A stretch of 64,000 bases of DNA, taken from positions 62,001-126,000 of the forward strand of contig JAJZBL010000002.1 in NCBI GenBank assembly GCA_021798935.1, in the 5' to 3' direction. The DNA comes from Microcaldota archaeon. GTDB taxonomy: Archaea > Micrarchaeota > Micrarchaeia > Micrarchaeales > Micrarchaeaceae. Below are positions 34,029 to 42,631 of the stretch, in pieces. The position numbers were made by a program, and so were the translations under genes. The notes beneath the pieces were generated by a model. The model made no database searches, had not been told where the DNA came from, and saw nothing but the letters and a program-made list of their open reading frames with translations. Position 1 is the first letter of the stretch. The number at the start of each line of letters is the position of its first letter.

Positions 34029-36575
34029 TCACCCCAAATACTTCGATAAGCTTATGTTGTTGTCTATCATTTCCTCTGCTTTCTTATAATCCTTTTCTAC
34101 ATCTTGTCTGAGAACACCTTTCTTCTTGAAGAACTTTGATATGTCACTTTTAACTTCGGTATCATTAACTATGGACAATTCAGAAACAAAGTCCCCAAGC
34201 ATCAAGGTTGAAGGATCATATAGATCTTTAAGTTTATCCCAATTATCTTTGACCCATTCCCAATAGACTCTATAATTTCCTCTAATCCTATTTACTGATC
34301 TTATAAGGCGATAAGAATCCTGCATCTTTATACTTCCAGATATTGAGTAATCTAATGCATATTTTACCATTCCAGGCTTATCGAAACTTCCCATTGCTGA
34401 GATTATCAATGGTTTTTCAGAAGGGCTTGCATCTTTATAAAGCCTTTCAAGTTCTTTAAATTCAGATTTTCCACCATTAATGGAAAGATTAACGTATACA
34501 GCTTCTCTTATGTTGCTATCTATCGAATATGTATTTTCTTTGTTTTTTTCAAATAATCTAAATAACTCCGAAGATATCTGTTTGTCCTTTAGCAGAGCTA
34601 AGTTCATTAATGCAGATGCCCTCAATTCTTTATTCTGCAATGGTTCGCCTTTCTTAGTAACTAACCCTACATCTTTAATTGCCTTTTTTGATATTGATAT
34701 TATTGTATTTCTCAATTTCTTAGATATCCCATTCCCTCTTGCAATAAGATAAATTCTATAGAGATTTGAAAGTATAATTTTTGTAGATAAGTAATGGATA
34801 TTGCCAATTGAGGCTTTAATGTAATCTAAGTAATCATTTATAGATATATAACCAGATCTGTAAAGTAGGTACAAATTGAATAGCAGGCCAGCTTTACTTA
34901 AATCAGGTAAATTGACTTTATCAACGTATAAAAGTGTGGATTTTATATAATCTTTTGGGTATTTCACCACATAAAATCCAGATTGGCTTGGATTAAATAG
35001 GATATGGTTGAACGTTCTTTCGTTTATTTTTAAAGATCTGCTTTCTAATATTAGCCTAGATTCCTTGCCGTCTAAGAGGTATTTTATTGGTATAATCCAG
35101 ATGTTAGAGTTTGAATTTTGGGATTTGGATAGTCTAAAACGGCTCTGTGAAATCCATATGGCTTTTTTAGACATTTTAACTTCTAATTGTGGATATCCTT
35201 CACTATTTATCCAATCCTCTAATATCTTTCCGATTTTAGCTCCTTTCAACGCGGGATCTAAGATTGAAGCTTTCTGTATCGAATTCCATAGGTCCTCTTT
35301 TTTGGCATTTTTGTATTTATACGTTTTTAAGTAAATATTCAGTCCCTTGCTGAATACTTTATCTCCAACAAAATCATTGATCATATTTAGCAAAGCTCCG
35401 CCTTTATTATAGCTTATGACATCAAATATTGAATCTGCCTCACCTGATTCCTTAATCAATGTGCTTATGGGGTGCGTGCTCTTAAGTGAATCGCCCAATA
35501 AGGCACTTATTGTACTCTCGTAATAATCATTTTCAATTTTCCATAAAGGGTAGATATTTTTTAGGGCTTTGTAACTCATAAAAGTTGCAAAACTTTCATT
35601 TAGCCATAGATCGTCCCACCATTCCATAGTTACAAGATCGCCGAACCACTGGTGTGCAAGTTCGTGTGCAATTGTATCTGCAACATTATGTTTTGCAGAT
35701 TCTGGTGTTGTCTTTTCATTGACAAGCAAGCTAGCTTCCCTGAAAGTTATTGCGCCCCAATTTTCCATTGCCCCTGCTGCAAAATCTGGAACTGCTATAA
35801 GGTCAACCTTATTTAATGGATATTTAAATCCAAAATACTTTTCATAGAAGCTTATAGATTTCTTTGCACATTCTAATGCAAATTTGCCATCTTTAGATTT
35901 TCCTTGTGTGGTTATAACCCTTAGCTTTAACTTCCCTAAATTAGCTTTTAAATATTCAAATTTTCCAACACCTAAGAAAACTAAGTAAGTAGACATTCTT
36001 GGTGTAAGCTCAAAACTAACAATTTTTCTATTGCTGCTTTTAACGTGTTTGGTAGATTCGATAGGCATGTTAGATATAGCATCATATTCTTCATCAACTT
36101 CCAATGATATCTTGAATTGAGATTTAAATATCGGTGCATCAAAGCATGGAAATGATGATCTTGCGCTATTAGGCTCAAATTGCGAAGAGAGCATATATTC
36201 CAGTTTTCCATTGTCTAAATAAGAACTTTTATAAAATCCATACATCTTGTCATTATTTATGCCTTCAAAATTTATTAGCAAATTGCACTTCCCAGATATC
36301 TCTTCCTTAAATATAAGATGCGCTACTTTATTTTTTTCATCATTCAAAATTTTGTACACTTTTATCTTTTTGTTTTTTGAAACTATATAAGCAGATTTTA
36401 TTTTGATTTGCCAAGAATGTATAGATATCTCTTTTGTAGGTGATTTTATTTCTATGCTTATGTTTTCTTTGCCGTTGTATTTAAAAGTCTTAAAATTTGT
36501 TGATATATTTATATCATACCTAACAGGTAGTATATCTTTGCTCAAACCGTCATAAATAAATTCCAAGGATGACAC
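34029..36575 (-). CDS. M1-family zinc aminopeptidase (tricorn-factor-like)
   Basis: GAMEN exopeptidase motif at 268-272 and the zinc site HELAHQW (304-310) with the third ligand Glu327 in LNESFA. An N-terminal beta domain and a long C-terminal helical domain complete the M1 plan; 848 residues is normal for aminopeptidase N or tricorn-interacting factors F2/F3. It trims peptides released by the proteasome or tricorn. The frame starts at GTG 36575; since GGTG there could be a ribosome binding site, TTG 36566 is an alternative start. Its stop codon is embedded in the ribosome binding site of the following glycosyltransferase gene. Confidence 0.92.
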   Translation of the reverse strand: MSSLEFIYDGLSKDILPVRYDINISTNFKTFKYNGKENISIEIKSPTKEISIHSWQIKIKSAYIVSKNKKIKVYKILNDEKNKVAHLIFKEEISGKCNLLINFEGINNDKMYGFYKSSYLDNGKLEYMLSSQFEPNSARSSFPCFDAPIFKSQFKISLEVDEEYDAISNMPIESTKHVKSSNRKIVSFELTPRMSTYLVFLGVGKFEYLKANLGKLKLRVITTQGKSKDGKFALECAKKSISFYEKYFGFKYPLNKVDLIAVPDFAAGAMENWGAITFREASLLVNEKTTPESAKHNVADTIAHELAHQWFGDLVTMEWWDDLWLNESFATFMSYKALKNIYPLWKIENDYYESTISALLGDSLKSTHPISTLIKESGEADSIFDVISYNKGGALLNMINDFVGDKVFSKGLNIYLKTYKYKNAKKEDLWNSIQKASILDPALKGAKIGKILEDWINSEGYPQLEVKMSKKAIWISQSRFRLSKSQNSNSNIWIIPIKYLLDGKESRLILESRSLKINERTFNHILFNPSQSGFYVVKYPKDYIKSTLLYVDKVNLPDLSKAGLLFNLYLLYRSGYISINDYLDYIKASIGNIHYLSTKIILSNLYRIYLIARGNGISKKLRNTIISISKKAIKDVGLVTKKGEPLQNKELRASALMNLALLKDKQISSELFRLFEKNKENTYSIDSNIREAVYVNLSINGGKSEFKELERLYKDASPSEKPLIISAMGSFDKPGMVKYALDYSISGSIKMQDSYRLIRSVNRIRGNYRVYWEWVKDNWDKLKDLYDPSTLMLGDFVSELSIVNDTEVKSDISKFFKKKGVLRQDVEKDYKKAEEMIDNNISLSKYLG

Positions 36576-36736
36576 CTTTTTTACAAATAATAAATTATAA
36601 TTTAATATAAATTAATTAAGCACTTGCTAAAATATTTTGTATTTATATACTTTTTCTAATAAATTCATACTGCACATAACTAATGGATAATTTATTGTAA
36701 GTATCGTAATTCAATAATTTTTTAAAAGGTAAAAAC

Positions 36737-38038
36737 ATGACCGGCAGTAGCAATGGCAAATTTCTTACTAGTAAAAGCAAATTTTTTAATGATAAAATTA
36801 GGATATTTGCAGGAGCTTCTATTGGCCATTTTGCAAATGATGGAACTCTCCTTATATTTACAATTCTTATGGTTTATTATATAAGGATACCAAATGTTAA
36901 CATTGCAGTTCTTGGCTCTATAGCAGTTACTTACCAACTGCTATCCGGTTATATAAGTACAAGAGTAGGGAAATATGCGGATGCCAAAAGAGATTTTAAT
37001 AAGCTTATTTCTGTTGGCATATTGATTGAAGGGCTTGGGATCTTTCTGTTTAGCATTTCGTTTTTATTCCATAATTTGTTTTATTTATATGCACTTGCAT
37101 TACTGGCTGCTTTAGTCCTTGGATTTGGCCAGGCCTTTTATCATCCACTTGGTGGAGCACTCTTATCTGCTACGTTTGGAAAAAGTTCACCAAAATATAT
37201 GGGCGCTAATGGAGTGTTTGGCAGCTTAGGCAGATCTGTACTGCCTTCATTGATAGCTTTCTCAATATTACTATTTGGAGATGCAGCAGGGCTTATTCCT
37301 ATATCCGCATTTTATTTATTGCTTTCTATTATAATATTCGTATTGCTTGTTAACAGAACTAATAATAAAGTTTTTAGAGGCAAAAATAAAGAGGATCTCT
37401 TAAATTTATCTTCAGATACTGCAGATATGACTACATCCAAAAAGTTTAAAACACATCATAAGCCCTTCAGTTTTTATAGAAGATCTGTTTATAAGTTAAC
37501 ATTTGTCACTGTTCTAAGGTCCGCTTCAATTATGGCTACTATAACATTTATCGGGGTTTATATAAAGCTTATAGAAAAGCTTACTGCAACAGAAGTTGGA
37601 ATCTTCCTTACTATAACTTTCTTTTTTGCTGTTATAGGCCAGTACGTATTTGGTGTTTTAGTCACAAAAGTAGGAAACCGTAAAACGGTAATTTATAGCA
37701 CATTAATATCTGTTATTGCTTTTGGCCTTTTCTTGCTGCTAAGGGGGCCAATTTATTCTTATATTTTCTATTCAGTATTTACATTTGCAGCCCTCACTTC
37801 ATTCCCCATATTTATGAGTTATTCCGCAAATATAGTAGAAAAGGAATATAATGGGTATTCCAACTCTGTAGTCTGGGGTATTGGGTCAATTATAGGTGGC
37901 GCTATGGGTGTGGGGTTAATAACAATATTGTTATATTTTGGGTTTAATATATTTAGTGGAATGGTTGTTGCTGAGGTTATTGGAATAATTTCCATATTAT
38001 CATTACCAATCTTGCCTAAAACCTTGGAGATTGATTGA
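36737..38038 (+). CDS. MFS transporter (fosmidomycin-resistance-like)
   Basis: Twelve hydrophobic segments with a central charged loop (about 215-245). The loop after helix 2 reads GKYADAKRDFNK, replacing the GxxxDRxGRR of other MFS. FGQAFYHPLGGALLSATFG in helix 5 resembles the HPxG motif of the fosmidomycin-resistance efflux subfamily, and TKVGNRKTV follows in the second half. Likely an exporter of small molecules; the substrate is unknown. AAAGGT lies upstream of the ATG. The next gene, a glycosyltransferase, starts nine bases after its stop, so the two are co-transcribed. Confidence 0.82.
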   Translation: MTGSSNGKFLTSKSKFFNDKIRIFAGASIGHFANDGTLLIFTILMVYYIRIPNVNIAVLGSIAVTYQLLSGYISTRVGKYADAKRDFNKLISVGILIEGLGIFLFSISFLFHNLFYLYALALLAALVLGFGQAFYHPLGGALLSATFGKSSPKYMGANGVFGSLGRSVLPSLIAFSILLFGDAAGLIPISAFYLLLSIIIFVLLVNRTNNKVFRGKNKEDLLNLSSDTADMTTSKKFKTHHKPFSFYRRSVYKLTFVTVLRSASIMATITFIGVYIKLIEKLTATEVGIFLTITFFFAVIGQYVFGVLVTKVGNRKTVIYSTLISVIAFGLFLLLRGPIYSYIFYSVFTFAALTSFPIFMSYSANIVEKEYNGYSNSVVWGIGSIIGGAMGVGLITILLYFGFNIFSGMVVAEVIGIISILSLPILPKTLEID

Positions 38039-38047
38039 AGTGAATTT

Positions 38048-38938
38048 ATGACCAATATAAGTATAATTATACCAACTAAGGACGAGTTGAATGTCAAGAA
38101 TATATTAAAGGATATAGAGAAAAACTTCAAAAGAAATGAAATAGAAATTATAATTGTAGATAAAAGCAAACCTGCGATAAAGCGTAAAATCAAAAGATTG
38201 GGATTCGCTGTGATAGACCAATCATCAAATGGCTATGAAAATGCATTGGTAGAGGGTTTCAAAAAAGCAAAATCACCTATACTGGCTACTATAGATGCTG
38301 ATGGAACTTATTCCGTTAATGACCTTAAATCGGTTATATTGGAATTGAAAAATAGCGATTATGACTTTGTGAGTGGAGATCGCAGCAAGGGCTTAAGGGG
38401 CCTGAAATTTTACATATGGTTTGGCAATAAGTTCCTAACAAAATTATTTAACCTATTGTATCATAAAAAGATGCACGATGTTTTAAGCGGAGTATTCGCA
38501 ATGAAAAAAGAGGTATTTGACAAGATAAAATATGATGATGCCTTTAGAGCAGGCACCCTATTTTTTGAGATAGATGCTGTGAGAAGAGGTTACAGTATAA
38601 AGGATATCCCAATAAGCTATGCAGATAGGCTAAACACCAAATCGAGGATAACAAAATCAAAACCAATATATGGTTTATTTATAGCATTTTATTCGATAAA
38701 ATATGCAAGAGACTATAAGCCACTCCTTCTATTTGGCATTTTAGGAGTTATCTTTATTGTAGCAGGATTAATAATAGGGGCTTTTGTAATACAGAATTAT
38801 ATTGCAACAGGTACACTTATTGAAGTCGGTAGGGCCTTAATATCGTTTATGCTTATAGTATTAGGATTTCTATCTATAATAACAGGGTTAATATTAGATA
38901 TGCTATCTGAAATAGAAAAAGTAATGCTTAGAAAATAA
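38048..38938 (+). CDS. Family 2 glycosyltransferase (dolichol-phosphate mannosyltransferase-like)
   Basis: SIIIPTKDELNVKNIL (first strand), ATIDADGTYSVNDLK (DxD metal site), DFVSGDRSKGLRG, FGNKFLTKLFNLLY, and DVLSGVFAMKKEVFDKI are the DPM1-like landmarks; the last two helices (about 225-250 and 260-290) anchor it in the membrane. It would transfer a sugar from a nucleotide donor to a lipid phosphate for surface glycan or glycoprotein assembly, consistent with many N-x-S/T-rich surface proteins here. GTGA precedes the ATG. Confidence 0.88.
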   Translation: MTNISIIIPTKDELNVKNILKDIEKNFKRNEIEIIIVDKSKPAIKRKIKRLGFAVIDQSSNGYENALVEGFKKAKSPILATIDADGTYSVNDLKSVILELKNSDYDFVSGDRSKGLRGLKFYIWFGNKFLTKLFNLLYHKKMHDVLSGVFAMKKEVFDKIKYDDAFRAGTLFFEIDAVRRGYSIKDIPISYADRLNTKSRITKSKPIYGLFIAFYSIKYARDYKPLLLFGILGVIFIVAGLIIGAFVIQNYIATGTLIEVGRALISFMLIVLGFLSIITGLILDMLSEIEKVMLRK

Positions 38939-38973
38939 AAATTATAAATATCCTTATTTTGGAATTTTTATTC

Positions 38974-40302
38974 CTACCTTAAGGATTTGTTCTTTGTCTC
39001 TGGCGCAAATTTTAATGTAATTAAAAATCCAATAAGCTCAAACACAGCAAAGCATATTATAACAATTTTCAATCCATAAAGAGAATCTATAATAGGAAAT
39101 GAAAACACTGCTACAATTGACCCTACTTTTGATATAGATGTAGCAAAACCCATTGCAGTACCTCTTATCCTTGTAGGGAACAACTCTACAGGATATGCAT
39201 ATGTCATTGGGCTAGGCCCTATATTATCAAACAGATGCACCATGCCAAATGCACTAAATGTCATCAGAAGGCCGACAACCATATACATATTGACAAAGAA
39301 AAATATCGTCAATGTTATAAAAGACCCTAAGAAACCTAACAGCAGCAAAGGTTTCCTGCCTAATCTTTCTACATAATAGATAGCTATCAAAAATCCTATT
39401 ATTACAGGTACTGATTCCGCCATTCCGGTAAAAACTACATAAAGATCTGCATAATGAGAAGCTATCTCTGTAGAAAATATCAATGGAGAATATGTCCATA
39501 TACCATAGCTTACAAGGTTATATGAGAACCAAGCGATTGCAATGAAAATAGAATACACCAGATATTTGCCTTTGAATATATCGCTTATTTTAGTACTTCC
39601 TTTTTCTAATTTAGGGATTTTGTTTATTTTTAATCCTGTATCTTTCTCTATTTCTTCCTTAGATTTTTCTCCTGCTTCCTTGCCATACCTATATTCGATC
39701 CAATAAGGGCTTTCTGGTATCTTTTTCCTTGAGTACACCACTATTAACGGAAATATTGCACCTATCATATACATGAAACGCCATGCATTAATTCCTGTAA
39801 AAAGAACCAGAGGGATAGATATAGTCAAAAATAATATGGATCCTATAGAAAAGGAGAATATATTTATCAGAAGATACCTACCTCTTACCTTTTTTGGGGA
39901 AAACTCTGCTTGTATAGATGAACTGATTGGGTAATCTGCACCAATCCCTATTCCAACAAGAAATTGGAATATGGAAAAGATAACATAGTTTGTTGATAAG
40001 CCTGTCAAAAAAAGAAATATTGAAACGATAACCAAATCATAAATATAGATATATCTTCTGCCATATAAATCTGCAATTTTGCCGAATATTATGCTTCCAA
40101 TGAAAACGCCAAAAATCGATGAAATCCCCATTATTGAGATTTGGTAGCTGGAAAGGTTCATCGCTTTGATTAAATACAGCAGGGCATATGAAAATACTGT
40201 TAAAGTATATCCATCAACCATGATGCCTATTGAAGAAAGGATAGTGATTTTCCTTAACATCGGTGTCTCTGGAAGGTCTTCTATGGTATTATAAGCAGCC
40301 AT
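38974..40302 (-). CDS. MFS transporter (sugar/organic acid porter type)
   Basis: Twelve membrane helices. The classic MFS signature is present in loop 2-3 (GKIADLYGRRYIYI) and repeated in the second half (ERLGRKPLL), and the helix 10-11 region YPVELFPTRIRGTAMGFATS is typical of sugar porters and the related aromatic-acid/SV2-like carriers. A hydrophilic central loop of about 45 residues precedes helix 7. Uptake of a sugar or organic acid by proton symport is likely. It is divergent from the T4SS-like operon, sharing a 158-base promoter region. Confidence 0.88.
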   Translation of the reverse strand: MAAYNTIEDLPETPMLRKITILSSIGIMVDGYTLTVFSYALLYLIKAMNLSSYQISIMGISSIFGVFIGSIIFGKIADLYGRRYIYIYDLVIVSIFLFLTGLSTNYVIFSIFQFLVGIGIGADYPISSSIQAEFSPKKVRGRYLLINIFSFSIGSILFLTISIPLVLFTGINAWRFMYMIGAIFPLIVVYSRKKIPESPYWIEYRYGKEAGEKSKEEIEKDTGLKINKIPKLEKGSTKISDIFKGKYLVYSIFIAIAWFSYNLVSYGIWTYSPLIFSTEIASHYADLYVVFTGMAESVPVIIGFLIAIYYVERLGRKPLLLLGFLGSFITLTIFFFVNMYMVVGLLMTFSAFGMVHLFDNIGPSPMTYAYPVELFPTRIRGTAMGFATSISKVGSIVAVFSFPIIDSLYGLKIVIICFAVFELIGFLITLKFAPETKNKSLR

Positions 40303-40418
40303 TTAATACAAATAGAAGAGTAAAATATAAAAAGAGTACAATTTACCTATTCTCTAACCGCTTTAGGATTATTTGCAAGTAAACTAAAACATAAGCTTGT
40401 AGATAAGTATTTATTATT

Positions 40419-40450
40419 ATACTAAAGTAAATTATTGTAAACTTTAGTAT
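40419..40450. promoter_or_regulatory. Perfect 10-bp inverted repeat before the T4SS-like operon
   Basis: ATACTAAAGT (40419-40428) and ACTTTAGTAT (40441-40450) are exact reverse complements around a 12-base AT spacer. The right arm ends immediately before AGGGAT, the ribosome binding site of the first gene. A TATA-like AGTATTTATTATTAT lies just upstream (about 40407-40420), so the repeat covers the expected transcription start. It may be a repressor operator or, if transcribed, a hairpin in the leader. Confidence 0.65.
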
Positions 40451-40460
40451 AGGGATTATC

Positions 40461-40850
40461 TTGGTACTGATTCATAAAATCGATAGAATAAAAAATTATA
40501 TTAGTTTCCTTAAAGTAGTTACGATTCCTTTCATACTGCTTACTCTTCTTATATCTACATATTCTAACGCTTCTCCTGCAAATAACAGTACAATAGGAGT
40601 TGTATCTCAATTAGGCTATGTGAAGAGCCTGCTTTCACAGATTGGGCCTATATTGAGCGCTGTGCTATTCATATTAGCTGGGATATTCTATGCTATAGGC
40701 CAATTGATGACACCTGAGAAAAAGGCTTCATTCCATACAACTGCTATAAATCTGATAATAGGTGCAATAATAGTTGCGGTGCTTAGCTTTACATCTACAA
40801 CTTTGGCTACTGCTTCAACGCACTTCCTATCTAACTCTACGCTTAAGTGA
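40461..40850 (+). CDS. VirB2/TrbC-like pilin of an archaeal type IV secretion-like system
   Basis: A 129-residue protein with a long signal segment (about 14-38), a short polar stretch with N-x-S, then two membrane helices (about 60-82 and 94-116) joined by a short basic loop (TPEKKASFH). This order, including GPILSAVLFILAGIFYAIGQ, is the plan of TrbC/VirB2 pilins and of the small CedA1-type pilins of archaeal DNA-import systems. The loop between the helices would lie inside the pilus. The start is TTG with AGGGAT upstream. First gene of the operon; the VirB6-like gene starts seven bases after its stop. Family assignment is by shape and context, not a search. Confidence 0.65.
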   Translation: MVLIHKIDRIKNYISFLKVVTIPFILLTLLISTYSNASPANNSTIGVVSQLGYVKSLLSQIGPILSAVLFILAGIFYAIGQLMTPEKKASFHTTAINLIIGAIIVAVLSFTSTTLATASTHFLSNSTLK

Positions 40851-40856
40851 CTATTA

Positions 40857-41876
40857 ATGCTCGGATATAACATAGACATATATGCACTTAGTATAATGAT
40901 AGCAATAGGAGGTATACTACTTGGCTTGGGCTACGCATTTGATGATATTAACTTAAAGAAGTATGGAAAAAAAGAGCTGCTCGAATCTTTAGTAAATGGA
41001 ATAATAATAGGTACCCTTGTACTTGCTTTTGGGCAAGGCGGGATTATATATAATGTTATGGAATCGACAGTTACTTCAGTTTCACCTGACCTAAACTGTG
41101 GGGCAATGTCAAATAACTATGCTATATGCTTTGCATATAACTTTCTCATTAACCCTGCTTATATATCAATAATGGGAAAATCATACCCATCGCTTATAGA
41201 TGATTCACTTGGCCTACTTATACCAATATCAGCAATTTATACAGTATTGGGAATAATAGCTTCAATGAGCTTTAGCTTAGGTGTAATATCAATAACCCTT
41301 CATTCTGTTATGGCTCCTCTTTTAAGTGTCGGAAGAGATATAATAGAAATTCTGACCTTTGCCAATATATCAATATACACACAGGCAGCATTATTGAAAG
41401 TTATAAGCTTAGTTTCTTTACCCCTTTTAATGCCTATTGGGATAATTTTGAGAAGTTTCTATTTTACAAGGAGGCTAGGAGGATCTATAATAGCACTTAC
41501 CCTAGGCCTGTTTGCAGTTTTGCCTATGATGTATTTATTAAATGCTGTAATAATATCAGATTATTCAACTGCATCTGCATCCAGCATAGCAACACAATCA
41601 TTAGGAACTGCTACAAATTTTGAAAGTTCTATATTCTCTGATGTAATGGCAAATTCTGCTGCTGGAAAAGGGGCTATATCATTTTACAGTTCACTTGCTA
41701 ATTTTATTAAGGAAATGAACCAATTTTTTGAATCTATAGTTAATGCTTTGGCATTATTAATTATAGAAATTGTTTTTCTCCCTATCCTGAGCATTATAAT
41801 GACTATTATATCAACTAGAGAACTTGCACGCATACTTGGTACTGAGATTTCGTTTGGGAAATTTGATATATTTTAG
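40857..41876 (+). CDS. VirB6/CedA-like polytopic membrane protein
   Basis: About 339 residues with eight or so hydrophobic segments. One outer loop contains two cysteines (LNCGAMSNNYAICF) that may form a disulfide. The central PIGIILRSFYFTRRLGGSII segment, a helix followed by TRRxGG and another helix, resembles the conserved core of archaeal CedA-like and bacterial VirB6-like channel components. It would form the membrane pore of the apparatus. AGTGA precedes the ATG. The stop (TAG) directly abuts the leader of the next gene. The assignment rests on topology, this motif and the neighbouring pilin and VirB4 genes. Confidence 0.65.
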   Translation: MLGYNIDIYALSIMIAIGGILLGLGYAFDDINLKKYGKKELLESLVNGIIIGTLVLAFGQGGIIYNVMESTVTSVSPDLNCGAMSNNYAICFAYNFLINPAYISIMGKSYPSLIDDSLGLLIPISAIYTVLGIIASMSFSLGVISITLHSVMAPLLSVGRDIIEILTFANISIYTQAALLKVISLVSLPLLMPIGIILRSFYFTRRLGGSIIALTLGLFAVLPMMYLLNAVIISDYSTASASSIATQSLGTATNFESSIFSDVMANSAAGKGAISFYSSLANFIKEMNQFFESIVNALALLIIEIVFLPILSIIMTIISTRELARILGTEISFGKFDIF

Positions 41877-41884
41877 TGGTTGCA

Positions 41885-42631
41885 ATGGATTACAGAAATT
41901 TGAATGAAAATTTGATATACATCATTTTGCTGTTCTTGAATTTTATCTTAATTATAATTGCAGCATTGACCTTGAATCTGGCACTTATAGCGTTGGCTTC
42001 AATATCTATCCTAGTTTCATTTTTCACAATCAGGTTTTGGGACTATATAAACGCATTCATAATAAAACATTCAAATTTTATAGAATTATTTAATGGGTAC
42101 GAATTGGATTTGGATTCTTCTATAACGGTTTCTTCTTTCAACGGTATATATAATGCGATTTCCTTGGGGTATTTTAAATTTGAGGACAGCGCTGAATTTG
42201 ACAGGGATAAGATAGAATCAATTATAAAATCAAATTCAGTACCGTTCAGATTTGTCATCAATATTGAACGGGTAAATCAAAACAGGATCTTGAATGATTT
42301 AAAAACTAAAAAGCACATCAAAGAGATAGAACTAGCCAACCTCTCAGGCAATAAGGATTTGGCAAAAGCCAGCATTATAAGGCATAAGATAGATGTTATC
42401 TCGCAGGATATAGAGGATATATCTGCTGGAACCTCATTCAAGCTTGTATACTACCTGATTGCTTATGGCAGTTCGGAGAATAAGTTTAGGGCTGAAACGG
42501 TGGCCAGAGAAAATCTGGAGAAGATTGCTGCGAGCTTTAGCTCCGCATTCAAATGCACCGTAGAGAATTTGAATGGAAGCGAACTCATAAACTTCTTAAA
42601 GTTTGAATCGATGATATCTAATGATTTATAA
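41885..42631 (+). CDS. VirB3-like membrane segment fused to VirB4 N-terminal-like domain
   Basis: Two adjacent membrane helices near the N-terminus (about 9-30 and 32-52), like VirB3. A cytoplasmic domain of about 190 residues follows with beta-alpha-beta texture: VPFRFVINIERVN, a long charged helix pair (ILNDLKTKKHIKEIELANL and IIRHKIDVISQDIEDI), SFKLVYYLIAYGSS and a final helix. This is the pattern of the VirB4 N-terminal domain, where fused VirB3-VirB4 proteins are known. Here the ATPase domain is a separate gene that overlaps this one by 11 bases. GTGGTT supports the ATG at 41885 over a GTG at 41876. Confidence 0.55.
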   Translation: MDYRNLNENLIYIILLFLNFILIIIAALTLNLALIALASISILVSFFTIRFWDYINAFIIKHSNFIELFNGYELDLDSSITVSSFNGIYNAISLGYFKFEDSAEFDRDKIESIIKSNSVPFRFVINIERVNQNRILNDLKTKKHIKEIELANLSGNKDLAKASIIRHKIDVISQDIEDISAGTSFKLVYYLIAYGSSENKFRAETVARENLEKIAASFSSAFKCTVENLNGSELINFLKFESMISNDL

